Assembly (NCBI RefSeq): GCF_030908385.1
Contig: NZ_CP133091.1
Coordinates: 1,508,501-1,572,500, forward strand
Length of the DNA: 64,000 nucleotides
Source of the DNA: Mangrovimonas sp. YM274
GTDB lineage: Bacteria > Bacteroidota > Bacteroidia > Flavobacteriales > Flavobacteriaceae
Direction of reading: 5' to 3'
Below are positions 22,052-30,908 of this stretch, piece after piece. Numbering within the stretch: the stretch's first letter is position 1; the number at the start of each line of letters is the position of its first letter. A program made the translations under genes and the position numbers. The notes beneath the pieces are model-generated. The model did not search any database, had not been told where the DNA came from, and saw only the letters and a program-made list of their open reading frames with translations.

Positions 22052-22441
22052 ATGCAATGTCCGTGCGATCCTTCCAAATTATATAGTGAATGCTGCCAAA
22101 AGGCTCATGATAACATTCTGTCGGTGTCTACTGCCGAAGCTTTAATGCGTTCCAGGTTCAGTGCTTTTGTTCTGGCTGATATCGATTATTTGCAGAAAAG
22201 CCACCATAGCAGTAAACGGCCTTCAAAGCGGGAAAAGAAAGAAATTCAGCAATGGGCAAAGTCCGTAGATTGGATAAAATTGGAAGTCCTGAACACTACT
22301 AAAGGAACCGCTTTAGACGATACAGGGACTGTAGAATTTAAAGCCTTTTTTATGGAAGATGGCAACATACAAGTCATCCATGAAAATTCCCGATTCTGTA
22401 AAGAACAAGGGCATTGGGTATATCTGGATGCTGTAGAATAA
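22052..22441 (+). CDS. YchJ family protein with SEC-C zinc motif
   Basis: 129 residues. The N-terminus MQCPCDPSKLYSECC carries the C-x-C ... C-C zinc-binding arrangement of SEC-C motifs, followed by the YchJ signature around AEALMRSRFSAFVLADIDYLQKS and an NTF2-like C-terminal half ending FCKEQGHWVYLDA. The length fits the family. It starts 8 bases after the previous gene. The YchJ family has no established biochemical role. Confidence 0.85.
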   Translation: MQCPCDPSKLYSECCQKAHDNILSVSTAEALMRSRFSAFVLADIDYLQKSHHSSKRPSKREKKEIQQWAKSVDWIKLEVLNTTKGTALDDTGTVEFKAFFMEDGNIQVIHENSRFCKEQGHWVYLDAVE

Positions 22442-22480
22442 ACCTTTTAAGAATTTGGAAACAATAAAACCGTAGAGGTG

Positions 22481-24913
22481 CTATTCCTTAGAAATAGCAC
22501 CAAAAGGGTTCTGTTCTTTTAGAGGGAAATATGCCTTTCCTTTTTCGGTGTCAAAAGTGATTTTTTGTCCTTTAAATTCCAAGGTACATTCACCTCCTTC
22601 TTTGGAAAATACTTTTACATCAACGGGAATACCTTCTTTCCAACTGACATCTACTACAAAGCCACCACGGGCACAAAGTCCTTTGTAGCTTCCATTGGCC
22701 CAAGATTTTGGTAGGGCAGGTAACAAACGAATGCTTCCAGATTGACTTTGCAACAACATTTCAGCAATACCAGCTGTGGTTCCAAAATTGGCATCTATTT
22801 GAAACGGAGGGTGCGAAGTGAATAGGTTAGGGTTGGTACTTTTTTGTAATACCATTTCCAATCCGTGAAGGGCATTTTCAGCTTCTCCCAATCTAGCATA
22901 TTGATTAATCAGCCAAGCGGCGCTCCAACCTGTATGGCCACCACCATTGGCAATTCTAAAATCTAATGATTTCTTCGCTGCAGCAGCTAATTCAGGGGTT
23001 TCTTCAACATCTATTTGATAGCCTGGGTGCAAACCAAATAAGTGGGAGATATGGCGGTGTCCTGGCTCTGCTTCCTCGAAAGCTTCATTCCATTCCATCA
23101 ATCGGCCATCTGTTCCAATTTTAGGTTTTGCCAAACGCTCTTGAGCGGCTGTTACCTGTTGTACAAATTCATTGTCTATATCCAAGGCATTGGAAGCGTC
23201 TATAAAGTTTTTAAAGAGTTGCCAAATCACCTGCTGGTCGTGAGACGGTCCCATTGAAATCTGACACTTGCTGCCATCTGGAGCAATAAAGGTGTTCTCA
23301 GGAGATACCGATGGGCCAGATACCAAGTCGCCTGTTATTTTGTCTTCAACCAACCAATCCATATAAAATTGGGTAGAAGCCTTTAAAATAGGGTAGGTGT
23401 CTTCCAAAAAGGCCTTGTCCAAGGTGAAGTAATAATGCTCCATGATATGTGAGGTCAACCAAGCACCGCCTGTAACATGCATACCCCAGCTGGCACCTTC
23501 TCCCGGAGAGGTGTACCCCCAAACATTGGTGATGGGGTGCACCACCCAACCATCAGAATTATAATGTACTTTGGCAGTTTCTGATCCCGAAGTTTGCAAT
23601 GTTTTTGTTAAGTCGAAAAGCGGTAAGTGCATTTCACCTAAGTTGGTAGTTTCGGCTGGCCAATAGTTCATTTGCACATTTACATCCGTATGGTAATCGC
23701 CATTCCAAGGGGTTTGAACTTTGTTGGCCCAAATACCTTGTAAATTAGCCGGAAGAGTTCCTGGTCTAGAGGACGAAATCAATAGGTAGCGCCCATATTG
23801 AAACAACAATTCCACTAAATGTAAATCGGTTGTTGAGGTTTTAAAGTTTTGAAGCCTTATATCTGTTGGAATGGTATCCCTTAGGTTGGAAGTTAAACTT
23901 AAATCGACTCTTTTGTAGTATTGTTGGTAATCGGCTACATGTCTGTTTAAAAGATCTTCGTAAGACGTTTGCTTTCCTTTTTGAAGGTGGGTTTTGGTAA
24001 GGTCTTTATAAGGGCGTCCTTTGTATTTTGGATAGTCCAACACATAATCTGTAGAAGCGGTTAGCAATAAGATAACTTCATTAGCATTTTTAACCACAAG
24101 TTCGTTATCTGCAAAACTAAGGTCTCCACTTTTATTGACTGCAGAAAGGCGCACCATATAGTTCAGTCCTTCACCTTCTTTACCGTCTGTCATAGTACCT
24201 TCCATAATCAATTGATCATTTTCAGTGTGGATTTGGGAGTGTTCAGGTCTACTCATACTAGTACTGAAGGACAGCTTTCCTGGTTGGTCTGCTGTTAATT
24301 TGATGACCATCAATTGGTCTGGATGACTCACAAAAACTTCTCGTTTGTAGTTGACACCATCTTGGGAATATTGAATTCTGGAAACCGCATCTTCAAGATC
24401 CAATTCTCTTTGGTAATTTTCGTAAGGTTGTTTGTTTTCAAAATCAATCCATAAATCACCCAAGGTTTGGAAGCAGCCAAAAGGGACATTGGCTCCGCTA
24501 CCATATCCAGAGCCCACGCCTTTACATATTTGGGTGGCGTTGGTGAGTTCTGTGGCCTCTTTGTATTTGCCTTCGTATAAAAGCTCTCGGATTTTTCCAA
24601 GGGCCGGAAAAGCGTCTGGATTGTTATTGTCGTTTTCACTTCCAGACCACATACTTTCTTCATTCAACTGAATACGTTCCTTGTGCACATCGCCAAACAC
24701 AACAGCTCCAAAAGCACCATTTCCCATAGGCAGACCTTTAAGCCATTCAGCATCGTCGTTCCATCCATTTGGATCGTCGGTTACCGAAGCCTTGGCGGGT
24801 TCCTTGTACCATAATTTCATGTTGGAAGTTTGTGGTTCTGCAGTTTGTTGTTCACAGGAAGTGAAGCTTATGGCTAAGCCTAAAAAGGCGATTAGATATA
24901 ATTTAGATGTCAT
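22481..24913 (-). CDS. Glycoside hydrolase family 95 lipoprotein (alpha-L-fucosidase type)
   Basis: 810 residues. Lipobox ISFTSC places the acylated cysteine at residue 20, so the enzyme sits in a membrane facing the periplasm or surface. GH95 landmarks are present in order: LPMGNGAFGAVVFGD near 60-75, IQLNEESMWSG near 85, the paired asparagines in NVQMNYWPAE (about 411), the acidic stretch before GHRHISHLFGLHPG (about 616) and the DANFG motif in HPPFQIDANFG (about 707). In characterised GH95 fucosidases the two Asn residues position water, with Asp and Glu completing the inverting mechanism. Substrate is probably alpha-1,2-linked fucose, though some GH95 enzymes act on L-galactose. A second GH95 gene lies at 34354-36852. 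No SusC/D genes are adjacent. Confidence 0.92.
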   Translation of the reverse strand: MTSKLYLIAFLGLAISFTSCEQQTAEPQTSNMKLWYKEPAKASVTDDPNGWNDDAEWLKGLPMGNGAFGAVVFGDVHKERIQLNEESMWSGSENDNNNPDAFPALGKIRELLYEGKYKEATELTNATQICKGVGSGYGSGANVPFGCFQTLGDLWIDFENKQPYENYQRELDLEDAVSRIQYSQDGVNYKREVFVSHPDQLMVIKLTADQPGKLSFSTSMSRPEHSQIHTENDQLIMEGTMTDGKEGEGLNYMVRLSAVNKSGDLSFADNELVVKNANEVILLLTASTDYVLDYPKYKGRPYKDLTKTHLQKGKQTSYEDLLNRHVADYQQYYKRVDLSLTSNLRDTIPTDIRLQNFKTSTTDLHLVELLFQYGRYLLISSSRPGTLPANLQGIWANKVQTPWNGDYHTDVNVQMNYWPAETTNLGEMHLPLFDLTKTLQTSGSETAKVHYNSDGWVVHPITNVWGYTSPGEGASWGMHVTGGAWLTSHIMEHYYFTLDKAFLEDTYPILKASTQFYMDWLVEDKITGDLVSGPSVSPENTFIAPDGSKCQISMGPSHDQQVIWQLFKNFIDASNALDIDNEFVQQVTAAQERLAKPKIGTDGRLMEWNEAFEEAEPGHRHISHLFGLHPGYQIDVEETPELAAAAKKSLDFRIANGGGHTGWSAAWLINQYARLGEAENALHGLEMVLQKSTNPNLFTSHPPFQIDANFGTTAGIAEMLLQSQSGSIRLLPALPKSWANGSYKGLCARGGFVVDVSWKEGIPVDVKVFSKEGGECTLEFKGQKITFDTEKGKAYFPLKEQNPFGAISKE

Positions 24914-25075
24914 ATGGAATGGTGTATTCTAAAATTTTTAAGGGTTAAGGTCTAAGTGACCTTAATAAAATGTAAAGATAACCAATTACCCTGATATTAT
25001 AGGATTTTCAGAAGGGTTATCAACCTAGTAAATGTGGTTTTTCTGAGGAATGGATGGCTGCTTTTGAAATTTGAT

Positions 25076-26551
25076 TTACACCGTTGATAGCCTTTTTATG
25101 GGAAGGCTAAAGAAAAACTCTGTGCCTTGATTAAGTACGCTTTTAACATGTATGGACACTTGATGTAAATCCATAATGCGCTTTACAATGGCTAAGCCAA
25201 GCCCACTTCCTTTTTTGGAATCAGTTAGGAATTTCCCCTTTCTGTAACGTTCAAAAATATGAGGCAATTCTTCAGTGGAAATACCACTCCCGGTATCGGA
25301 AATGCTTACTTTGAGTTCGTCGTCATTTCTAGTCAATTCCAAAGTCACCACATCGCCTTGTTCGCAATGGTTGATAGCATTGTCAATAATATTTTGAAGC
25401 GCCCTGTCAATTAAGGCGATATCGGCATACACTAAAGGCAAATCCTTTGAATATACCGTATTGATGCTAACTCCTTTTTTTTGGGCAATGATGCGGTATT
25501 TGTCGGCAATATCCTGAATGATTTCGGCCATTTGTACAGGTTCATAATCAGGTGTTCGTTGTTCTGCTTCCAGTTTGCTGAGTTCAAATAAATCATCGAC
25601 CAATTTTTTGAGCTTATCAGAATTTTTGAGCACAATTTCCATATAGCGCTCTTTTTGGGCTTCAGTCAGTTCATCGCCTTTAATCATTAGGGTTTCCACA
25701 AAGCCTCTGATGGACGCAATGGGTGTTCTAAGGTCGTGGGAAATATTGGCAATCAATTCTTTTCTAAGGTTATCTACGCTTTGAAGTTCTTCAATATTGG
25801 AGGCGATAGTATTGGCCATATCGTTAAAAGTATTGGCCAAAAGGCCCATTTCACCTTGTTTAACGCCTTTAACCCGCGCATCATGATTTCCGGCCTTGAA
25901 TTCCCTAAACGTTGAGGTGATCTTGTTGAAATTCCGTGTAAGCAAATAAATGGTCAATAAAGAAATGACCAAGGCAGCTAAAAGGGCGTACAACATATTA
26001 CGTACGCTGAGTTTACGGATGTAACTGGCTTCGTGTTCTTTGATGAGCGCATCATAATCGTTACCTCCAACAATGGTGTAAATGTAACCAACGGTTTGTC
26101 CGTCGTGAGTATAGGGAGCAGCAGAAAATATCTTTTTGCCACCGATGGTTTTAGGGTCATCGCCTTTAATGTAGATTTGACCGTCTTTGGCAATAAATTC
26201 CTTTACGGGATCTAAATCAATTGAGGTTGCTTTCACCTCTTTGTTCATGGCTACATGTTTGAGGATGTTGCCTTTTAGATCCAAAAGATACACTTCTGTG
26301 GCGGGGTTGGTCGCCATTACGTGGTGCATTAAATCGCCCATTTTTGATTCTACTACCGAGTCGCCATCAAAGAGGCCTTGCACTTCTTCAACAATGTATT
26401 TGGACACATCCTTATTGAGCCCTTGGGTGATTTCATCATGATAATCTTCCGAAAGCTTTACAGAGGAATTACTTATCAAAAAGGCCAAGCCCAAAAAAAG
26501 GAGGGTTAAAACTGCAGCAATTTTGTAAAATAAGGTGTTACTTGTTTTCAT
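25076..26551 (-). CDS. Sensor histidine kinase of two-component system
   Basis: 491 residues from ATG 26551 (MKTSNTLFYKIAAVLTLLFL). TM1 is at about 10-28, an extracytoplasmic sensor region (with EVYLLDLKGNILKHV, a dCache/PAS-like fold) follows, and TM2 is near 190-208. HAMP follows, then the H-box SHDLRTP with His near 271, N-box NAINHCEQG, G1 DTGSGI and G2 GSGLGLAIV. All catalytic boxes are intact. It starts 4 bases after the stop of the response-regulator gene, so the two are one operon. Signal unknown. Confidence 0.92.
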   Translation of the reverse strand: MKTSNTLFYKIAAVLTLLFLGLAFLISNSSVKLSEDYHDEITQGLNKDVSKYIVEEVQGLFDGDSVVESKMGDLMHHVMATNPATEVYLLDLKGNILKHVAMNKEVKATSIDLDPVKEFIAKDGQIYIKGDDPKTIGGKKIFSAAPYTHDGQTVGYIYTIVGGNDYDALIKEHEASYIRKLSVRNMLYALLAALVISLLTIYLLTRNFNKITSTFREFKAGNHDARVKGVKQGEMGLLANTFNDMANTIASNIEELQSVDNLRKELIANISHDLRTPIASIRGFVETLMIKGDELTEAQKERYMEIVLKNSDKLKKLVDDLFELSKLEAEQRTPDYEPVQMAEIIQDIADKYRIIAQKKGVSINTVYSKDLPLVYADIALIDRALQNIIDNAINHCEQGDVVTLELTRNDDELKVSISDTGSGISTEELPHIFERYRKGKFLTDSKKGSGLGLAIVKRIMDLHQVSIHVKSVLNQGTEFFFSLPIKRLSTV

Positions 26552-26555
26552 GATG

Positions 26556-27254
26556 TTAATCTTCAGTAAATCTGTACCCAACGCCCCAAGTGGTAAGGAT
26601 AAATTCTGGTTGACTGGGATCCTTTTCCAATTTTGCCCTTAATCTGTTAATGTGTGAGTTGACGGTGTGCTCATAGCCTTCAAATTCATAGCCCCAAATG
26701 CGGTGCAAAAGTTTGGCGCGGCTAAAGGTTTTACCTGGGTGATTAGCCAAAAGGGAGAGCAGTTCATATTCCTTTGGGGTAAGGCTCAAACGTTCGTTGT
26801 TGAATTCTACTTTTCGCAGTTCTTGATTAATCATTAGGTTTTTAATCTTGATATCTGGCAATTTTTCCCCTTCATTTTCATAATTATCAAAAGTGGAACG
26901 TCTTAAAATTGCTTTCACGCGGGCTTGAACTTCCCTCACACTAAACGGTTTGGTAATGTAATCGTCTGCTCCAGTTTCCAAACCTAAAATTTTGTCAATT
27001 TCATCACTTTTGCTGGTCAACATCATAATAGGCGTGTGAATTTTACTCGCCCTTAAATCCCTACAAATATCCATGCCTTTTTTTCCAGGCAGCATTAAAT
27101 CCAGAATAATTAAATCGTAATCGGTCTGCGTAGCTTCAATATAACCTTCACTACCATGGTAACAACAACGTACTTTGGTTTGATCGTCCTCTAGGTTAAT
27201 AGCTATCAATTCGGCAATGTGCCTATCGTCTTCGATCACTAATATATTGGTCAT
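26556..27254 (-). CDS. OmpR/PhoB family response regulator
   Basis: 232 residues from ATG 27254 (MTNILVIEDD). The receiver domain has the acidic pair D9-D10, phospho-acceptor D52 in IILDLMLPGKKG and K102 in ITKPFS. The C-terminal winged helix ends with ILTTWGVGYRFTED, typical of OmpR/PhoB DNA-binding domains. First gene of an operon with the histidine kinase. Its own upstream region has 11-bp direct repeats that are good candidates for its binding sites, suggesting autoregulation. Confidence 0.93.
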   Translation of the reverse strand: MTNILVIEDDRHIAELIAINLEDDQTKVRCCYHGSEGYIEATQTDYDLIILDLMLPGKKGMDICRDLRASKIHTPIMMLTSKSDEIDKILGLETGADDYITKPFSVREVQARVKAILRRSTFDNYENEGEKLPDIKIKNLMINQELRKVEFNNERLSLTPKEYELLSLLANHPGKTFSRAKLLHRIWGYEFEGYEHTVNSHINRLRAKLEKDPSQPEFILTTWGVGYRFTED

Positions 27255-27299
27255 GAATTGGATTCTTTTCAAGCAAGTTAGCGAAGAATTTTGGAAAAA

Positions 27300-27321
27300 G
27301 TATCACAATTGTATCACATTC
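27300..27321. promoter_or_regulatory. Candidate response-regulator site: 11-bp direct repeats
   Basis: GTATCACAATT at 27300 is followed directly by GTATCACATTC at 27311. Head-to-tail repeats with 11-bp spacing are the normal operator form for OmpR/PhoB regulators. The pair lies 46 bases upstream of the regulator gene start. Confidence 0.55.
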
Positions 27322-27386
27322 TAAAAAAGGTGAAACAACCAGAAGTGCTTGGTGGATAAAGGTGAATTTAAAGAACCGCTGTATAA

Positions 27387-27430
27387 AAATGTGACACATC
27401 CTTTACAACCTTGTTATAGGATTGTGATAC
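27387..27430. promoter_or_regulatory. Second candidate regulator site cluster upstream of spondin gene
   Basis: On the minus strand GTATCACAATC (from 27430) and GTGTCACATTT (from 27397) are 33 bp apart, three 11-bp steps, in the opposite orientation to the repeats at 27300. The site abuts the candidate promoter of the spondin-domain gene. Confidence 0.5.
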
Positions 27431-27438
27431 TTGGCGAG

Positions 27439-27446
27439 TAGGTTTG
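27439..27446 (+). promoter_or_regulatory. Candidate Bacteroidota -7 element TAGGTTTG
   Basis: TAGGTTTG fits TAnnTTTG exactly and is 28 bases before the ATG at 27474. No good -33 TTTG is found at the usual spacing, which would fit an activator-dependent promoter. Confidence 0.5.
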
Positions 27447-27473
27447 TGTAGTCAACAATAAAAATCAATTATT

Positions 27474-28229
27474 ATGAGAACAGTATTATGTATGATCGCG
27501 TTTATGGCCTCAATGTTTACGGCCTGTACAAATGACACAGAAGCCATTGCTAGTGAGGCAGGGACTTCTGAAGAAGCCGCTAGAAAGGCTAATGAAAACA
27601 ATGCGTTTACCACTTTTAAGGTAACCATTGCGAATATTGGCGCCGAAACAACCTACCCAACGGTGCTTTCTCCTGGGGTGTTTGTGGTTCAAAAGAAAAA
27701 CACCATGCCTTTATTCATGGCTTGGGAAGCTGATTATGGTGAAGGTGTAGAGGGCATTGCCGAGGATGGTAACCCAAGCATGTTACATGAAAGTTTAAGC
27801 AATGCGGCCAACCCGGATTTACGTTCTTTTGGGGTGTTTAATACCCCTGTGGGAGCTGATATGTCGAGTCCGATTACACCTGGAAATTCTTATGAATTTT
27901 ATGTAACTGCCAAACACAATGATTATTTGAACTTTGTAACGATGTATGCCCAGTCCAATGATATTTTTATTGCACCAGAGGCTATGGGGATCGCTTTGTT
28001 TGATGATAACAAAATGCCCATTAGTGGGGATGTGAGCATGTATTTGTCGCTATGGGATGCAGGAACCGAAGTTAATGAAGAACCAGGAATTGGACCTAAC
28101 CAGGCACCTAGACAATCGGCTCCGAATACTGGAGAAGATGAAAATGGTGTCGTGAGAATGGTAGATGACGGATTTACCTATCCAGAAATTGCCGATTTTA
28201 TTCAAGTAACGGTAACTCCTATGGAATAG
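27474..28229 (+). CDS. Spondin-domain lipoprotein
   Basis: 251 residues. The lipobox FTAC puts the acylated cysteine at residue 18. Residues about 47-220 resemble the spondin_N domain found in bacterial exported proteins (TFKVTIANIGAETTYPTVLSPGVFVVQ, a MLHESLSNAANPD segment, then PGNSYEFYVTAKHNDYLNFVTMYAQSNDIFIAP). It is divergent from the two-component operon, and the shared intergenic repeats suggest that the regulator controls it. A role in an envelope response is inferred from that arrangement. Confidence 0.85.
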   Translation: MRTVLCMIAFMASMFTACTNDTEAIASEAGTSEEAARKANENNAFTTFKVTIANIGAETTYPTVLSPGVFVVQKKNTMPLFMAWEADYGEGVEGIAEDGNPSMLHESLSNAANPDLRSFGVFNTPVGADMSSPITPGNSYEFYVTAKHNDYLNFVTMYAQSNDIFIAPEAMGIALFDDNKMPISGDVSMYLSLWDAGTEVNEEPGIGPNQAPRQSAPNTGEDENGVVRMVDDGFTYPEIADFIQVTVTPME

Positions 28230-28252
28230 TGGAAACAAGTTTAGTTGAAAAG

Positions 28253-28280
28253 AAAAATGCCCTGAATAAGGGCATTTTTT
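28253..28280. terminator. Bidirectional intrinsic terminator
   Basis: Stem AAAAATGCCC / GGGCATTTTTT with a 7-base loop between the convergent spondin and acr3 genes; T-rich on both strands. Confidence 0.85.
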
Positions 28281-28305
28281 CTTTCAATAGGTTTCTGAAA
28301 ATATA

Positions 28306-29352
28306 CTAGGCTTTGGCCTTTACATAGTATTTGTCTTTTAGCCAAAAGGCAACTTTTACCAATAAAATCAGAGCTGGTACTTCAACCAAGGGACCAATAA
28401 CGCCAGCAAAGGCCTGCCCAGAATTTAATCCGAATACGGCAATGGCAACGGCTATGGCCAATTCAAAATTGTTTCCTGCTGCGGTAAAGGCTACTGAGGC
28501 AGTTTTGTCATATTCGGCACCCATGGATTTGGTAACGAAAAATCCAATGATGAACATTAATCCGAAATAGATCAATAACGGAATGGCAATAATGAGCACA
28601 TCCATTGGGATTTCAACAATCAATTCCCCTTTTAGTGAGAACATGATCACAATGGTAAACAACAAGGCAATAAGTGTCATAGGGGAGATTCTAGGTATAA
28701 AAGTATTCATATACCATGCTTCACCTTTTAGTTTGACTAAAATCAATCGGCTTAAAATTCCCATTAGGAAAGGAATTCCTAGATAAATAGCTACACTTTC
28801 CGCAATGGTTCCAATGGAAATATCTACTATAGCGCCTTCAAATCCAAAATAGGGAGGAAGTATGGTAATAAAAATCCAAGCATAAAAGCTATAGGCAAAG
28901 ACTTGGAAAATGCTGTTGAGCGCTACCAATCCTGCACCATATTCGCTACTTCCTTCGGCAAGGTCGTTCCAAACCAATACCATGGCAATACAACGCGCCA
29001 AACCAATAAGGATCAATCCCACCATATATTCTGGGTAATGCCTAAGGAAAATAATGGCCAAAACGAACATTAATATCGGACCTATAATCCAGTTGAGCAC
29101 CAATGAAATGGATAGGATTTTCTTGTTTTTGAACACTTGTGGCAACAAGGCGTAGTTCACTTTTGCCAAAGGAGGATACATCATTAAAATCAATCCAATC
29201 GCAATGGGAATATTGGTGGTCCCTTGATTGAAAGAGTTGATATAATCTGGAAAGGAAGGGATGAAATACCCCAAGCCAATCCCAAGTGCCATGGCAACGA
29301 AAATCCATAGCGTAAGATTACGGTCTAGAAAACTTAATTTTTTTGTAGCCAT
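28306..29352 (-). CDS. arsB: ACR3 family arsenite efflux permease
   Basis: 348 residues with about ten hydrophobic segments. The signature [16 protein letters not shown], holding the cysteine conserved in ACR3 transporters, is intact, and [18 protein letters not shown] matches the family's second conserved region. It exports arsenite using the proton motive force. The start overlaps the stop of arsC by one base (TAATG), so translation is probably coupled. Last gene of the arsR-DUF6428-arsC-acr3 operon. acr3 would be an equally valid name. Confidence 0.93.
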   Translation of the reverse strand: MATKKLSFLDRNLTLWIFVAMALGIGLGYFIPSFPDYINSFNQGTTNIPIAIGLILMMYPPLAKVNYALLPQVFKNKKILSISLVLNWIIGPILMFVLAIIFLRHYPEYMVGLILIGLARCIAMVLVWNDLAEGSSEYGAGLVALNSIFQVFAYSFYAWIFITILPPYFGFEGAIVDISIGTIAESVAIYLGIPFLMGILSRLILVKLKGEAWYMNTFIPRISPMTLIALLFTIVIMFSLKGELIVEIPMDVLIIAIPLLIYFGLMFIIGFFVTKSMGAEYDKTASVAFTAAGNNFELAIAVAIAVFGLNSGQAFAGVIGPLVEVPALILLVKVAFWLKDKYYVKAKA

Positions 29353-29972
29353 TAGTTAGTTTGGATTTTTGAGAATACATAAAAGAGTTCGGTGGCGATT
29401 TGCGTGCTGCGTTCGCTGTATTTTTCAGCCTGTTGAGGTGTGTTGTCAAAGGCTTTTGGGTCTTTGAACATAATTGGAATGCGTTGTTCTGCACCAGGAA
29501 CAATAGGGCAGGCTTCGTTGGCTGAATCACAGGTCATAATGGCTGCAAATTCAGATTTTGGATTGAATTCATCATCCATTTTTTTTGAAAAACCAATGAT
29601 TGGGTGGGCGTTTTCAGCATATTTTATACTGTAAACGGGATTGGTGCCTTCGGATAATCTAGCAATTTCAAATCCTGTGTTCTGAAGGGTTTGCGCAGCC
29701 ATAGGAAATAAGGCCGTGGCTTCTGTGCCTCCCGAATAACAAAACACTTGTTTGATCCCAAAATGGTAGGCCATGGTTTGTGCCCAAACTTGCGATAAGT
29801 GACTTCTTCTTGAATTGTGGGTGCAAATAAAATTGATACAAATATCGTTTTTCTGTGCTACTTTTTGTTGAATATAATCCACAAGAGGCTGAAGGATTTC
29901 TTTGCGTTCTTCCGAAATAGAATTCACATCTAGGGTAGAGATGAACTCCTCTATACTTTTAAATAATGACAT
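29352..29972 (-). CDS. arsC: Arsenate reductase, low-molecular-weight phosphatase type
   Basis: 206 residues from ATG 29972 ([10 protein letters not shown]). The P-loop C50-THNSR-R56-S57 fits C-x5-R-S of the LMW-PTP fold, and further cysteines in the [15 protein letters not shown] segment are candidate resolving residues for a thioredoxin-linked mechanism. An N-terminal extension of about 40 residues precedes the core. It reduces arsenate to arsenite for export by the next gene. Confidence 0.9.
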   Translation of the reverse strand: MSLFKSIEEFISTLDVNSISEERKEILQPLVDYIQQKVAQKNDICINFICTHNSRRSHLSQVWAQTMAYHFGIKQVFCYSGGTEATALFPMAAQTLQNTGFEIARLSEGTNPVYSIKYAENAHPIIGFSKKMDDEFNPKSEFAAIMTCDSANEACPIVPGAEQRIPIMFKDPKAFDNTPQQAEKYSERSTQIATELFYVFSKIQTN

Positions 29973-29986
29973 ATTTTGAATGGTCT

Positions 29987-30451
29987 TTAACAACAACCGT
30001 TATTGGGTGTGCAACAAGCGTTTTGAAGGTCTGATAGTTTTACTTTTGGTTTTTGGGCTGGGATACCACAGTTGTCTTTAGCCAAACAATCTGTTTGTTT
30101 TGTGGTAAGTTGGAAGTTCGTGCCGTCAAAATCCAACCCAAATTTTTGAATGGTTTCTCCTTGGTATTCCACTTCAATTTCGGCATCATTAAGGCCAAGG
30201 GTCTTTTCTGAAAGTTCTATGATGTGCACGAGTTTTTCTGGATGCAATCGGTGATTGTAATCGTTGGCATTCCAAAGCTGGAAGTTGATGACTTCTTCCT
30301 GTCTCACCGTTCCACCACAATCGATAAAATGCTTCGTGATTTTGCCTATTTCCGTTACGTGGAAATGTTCAGGAACCAAGGTTCCGTTTGGTAATTGGAA
30401 CGCTAGTGTGTCCAACTGTTCCAAATGTTTTTTTACTTCTGATAGTTTCAT
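29987..30451 (-). CDS. DUF6428 family protein of arsenic operon, cysteine-rich C-terminus
   Basis: 154 residues. It matches the DUF6428 proteins that accompany arsenic genes in Bacteroidota (VPEHFHVTEIGKITKHFIDCGG). The C-terminal 35 residues hold TDCLAKDNCGIPAQ and end NACCTPNNGCC, six cysteines that could bind trivalent arsenic or zinc. Lies 14 bases upstream of arsC and after arsR. A metalloid-chaperone or sequestration role is inference from the cysteine cluster and the operon. Confidence 0.85.
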   Translation of the reverse strand: MKLSEVKKHLEQLDTLAFQLPNGTLVPEHFHVTEIGKITKHFIDCGGTVRQEEVINFQLWNANDYNHRLHPEKLVHIIELSEKTLGLNDAEIEVEYQGETIQKFGLDFDGTNFQLTTKQTDCLAKDNCGIPAQKPKVKLSDLQNACCTPNNGCC

Positions 30452-30495
30452 ATCTATAGGTTTTTAGCAAAGCTGCAATTAAATATGTTTGAATT

Positions 30496-30825
30496 TTAGC
30501 AACAATCCGTTTTTGGAATGTCCTTGTTGAGGAATTCAGAGAGAAGGGTTTTCATCTCCGTCCAATTTTCTTTGTGAATGCAATAGCATACACTGGTGCC
30601 TTCAATATTTCCCTTAATCAAACCAAGTTGTTTGAGTTCTTTTAAATGTTGGGAAATGGTTGGTTGTGCTAGGCCAATTTCTTCAACCAAATCACCACAG
30701 GCGCAAGCATCAATTTTGAACAAATGCTCTAGTATGGCCACTCTTGCAGGGTGACCAAACGCTTTTGCCAATAGGGCTATTTGGTTTTGGTAATCGGTAA
30801 ATATTTCGGTTTTGGTGATGCCCAT
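30496..30825 (-). CDS. arsR: ArsR/SmtB family repressor
   Basis: 109 residues with the winged-helix core (FGHPARVAILEHL ... IGLAQPTISQHLKELKQLGLIKG). The metal-sensing C-x-C is at C41 and C43 (DACACGDLVEE) and a CC pair ends the protein. It should release DNA when arsenite binds and so derepress the operon it heads. Confidence 0.92.
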   Translation of the reverse strand: MGITKTEIFTDYQNQIALLAKAFGHPARVAILEHLFKIDACACGDLVEEIGLAQPTISQHLKELKQLGLIKGNIEGTSVCYCIHKENWTEMKTLLSEFLNKDIPKTDCC

Positions 30826-30847
30826 AAGTTCTTTAATTGTTTCATTG

Positions 30848-30878
30848 CAATATTACGATTAAGTAAGACGGTAACAAA
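30848..30878 (-). promoter_or_regulatory. arsR operon promoter, Bacteroidota type
   Basis: On the minus strand TTTG, 19 bases, then TAATATTG, ending 22 bases before the arsR start. This fits TTTG-N19-TAnnTTTG with one mismatch. The ArsR operator should overlap it. Confidence 0.65.
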
Positions 30879-30908
30879 ATTATTTTTCTTAAAATGTATC
30901 ACTTAATG

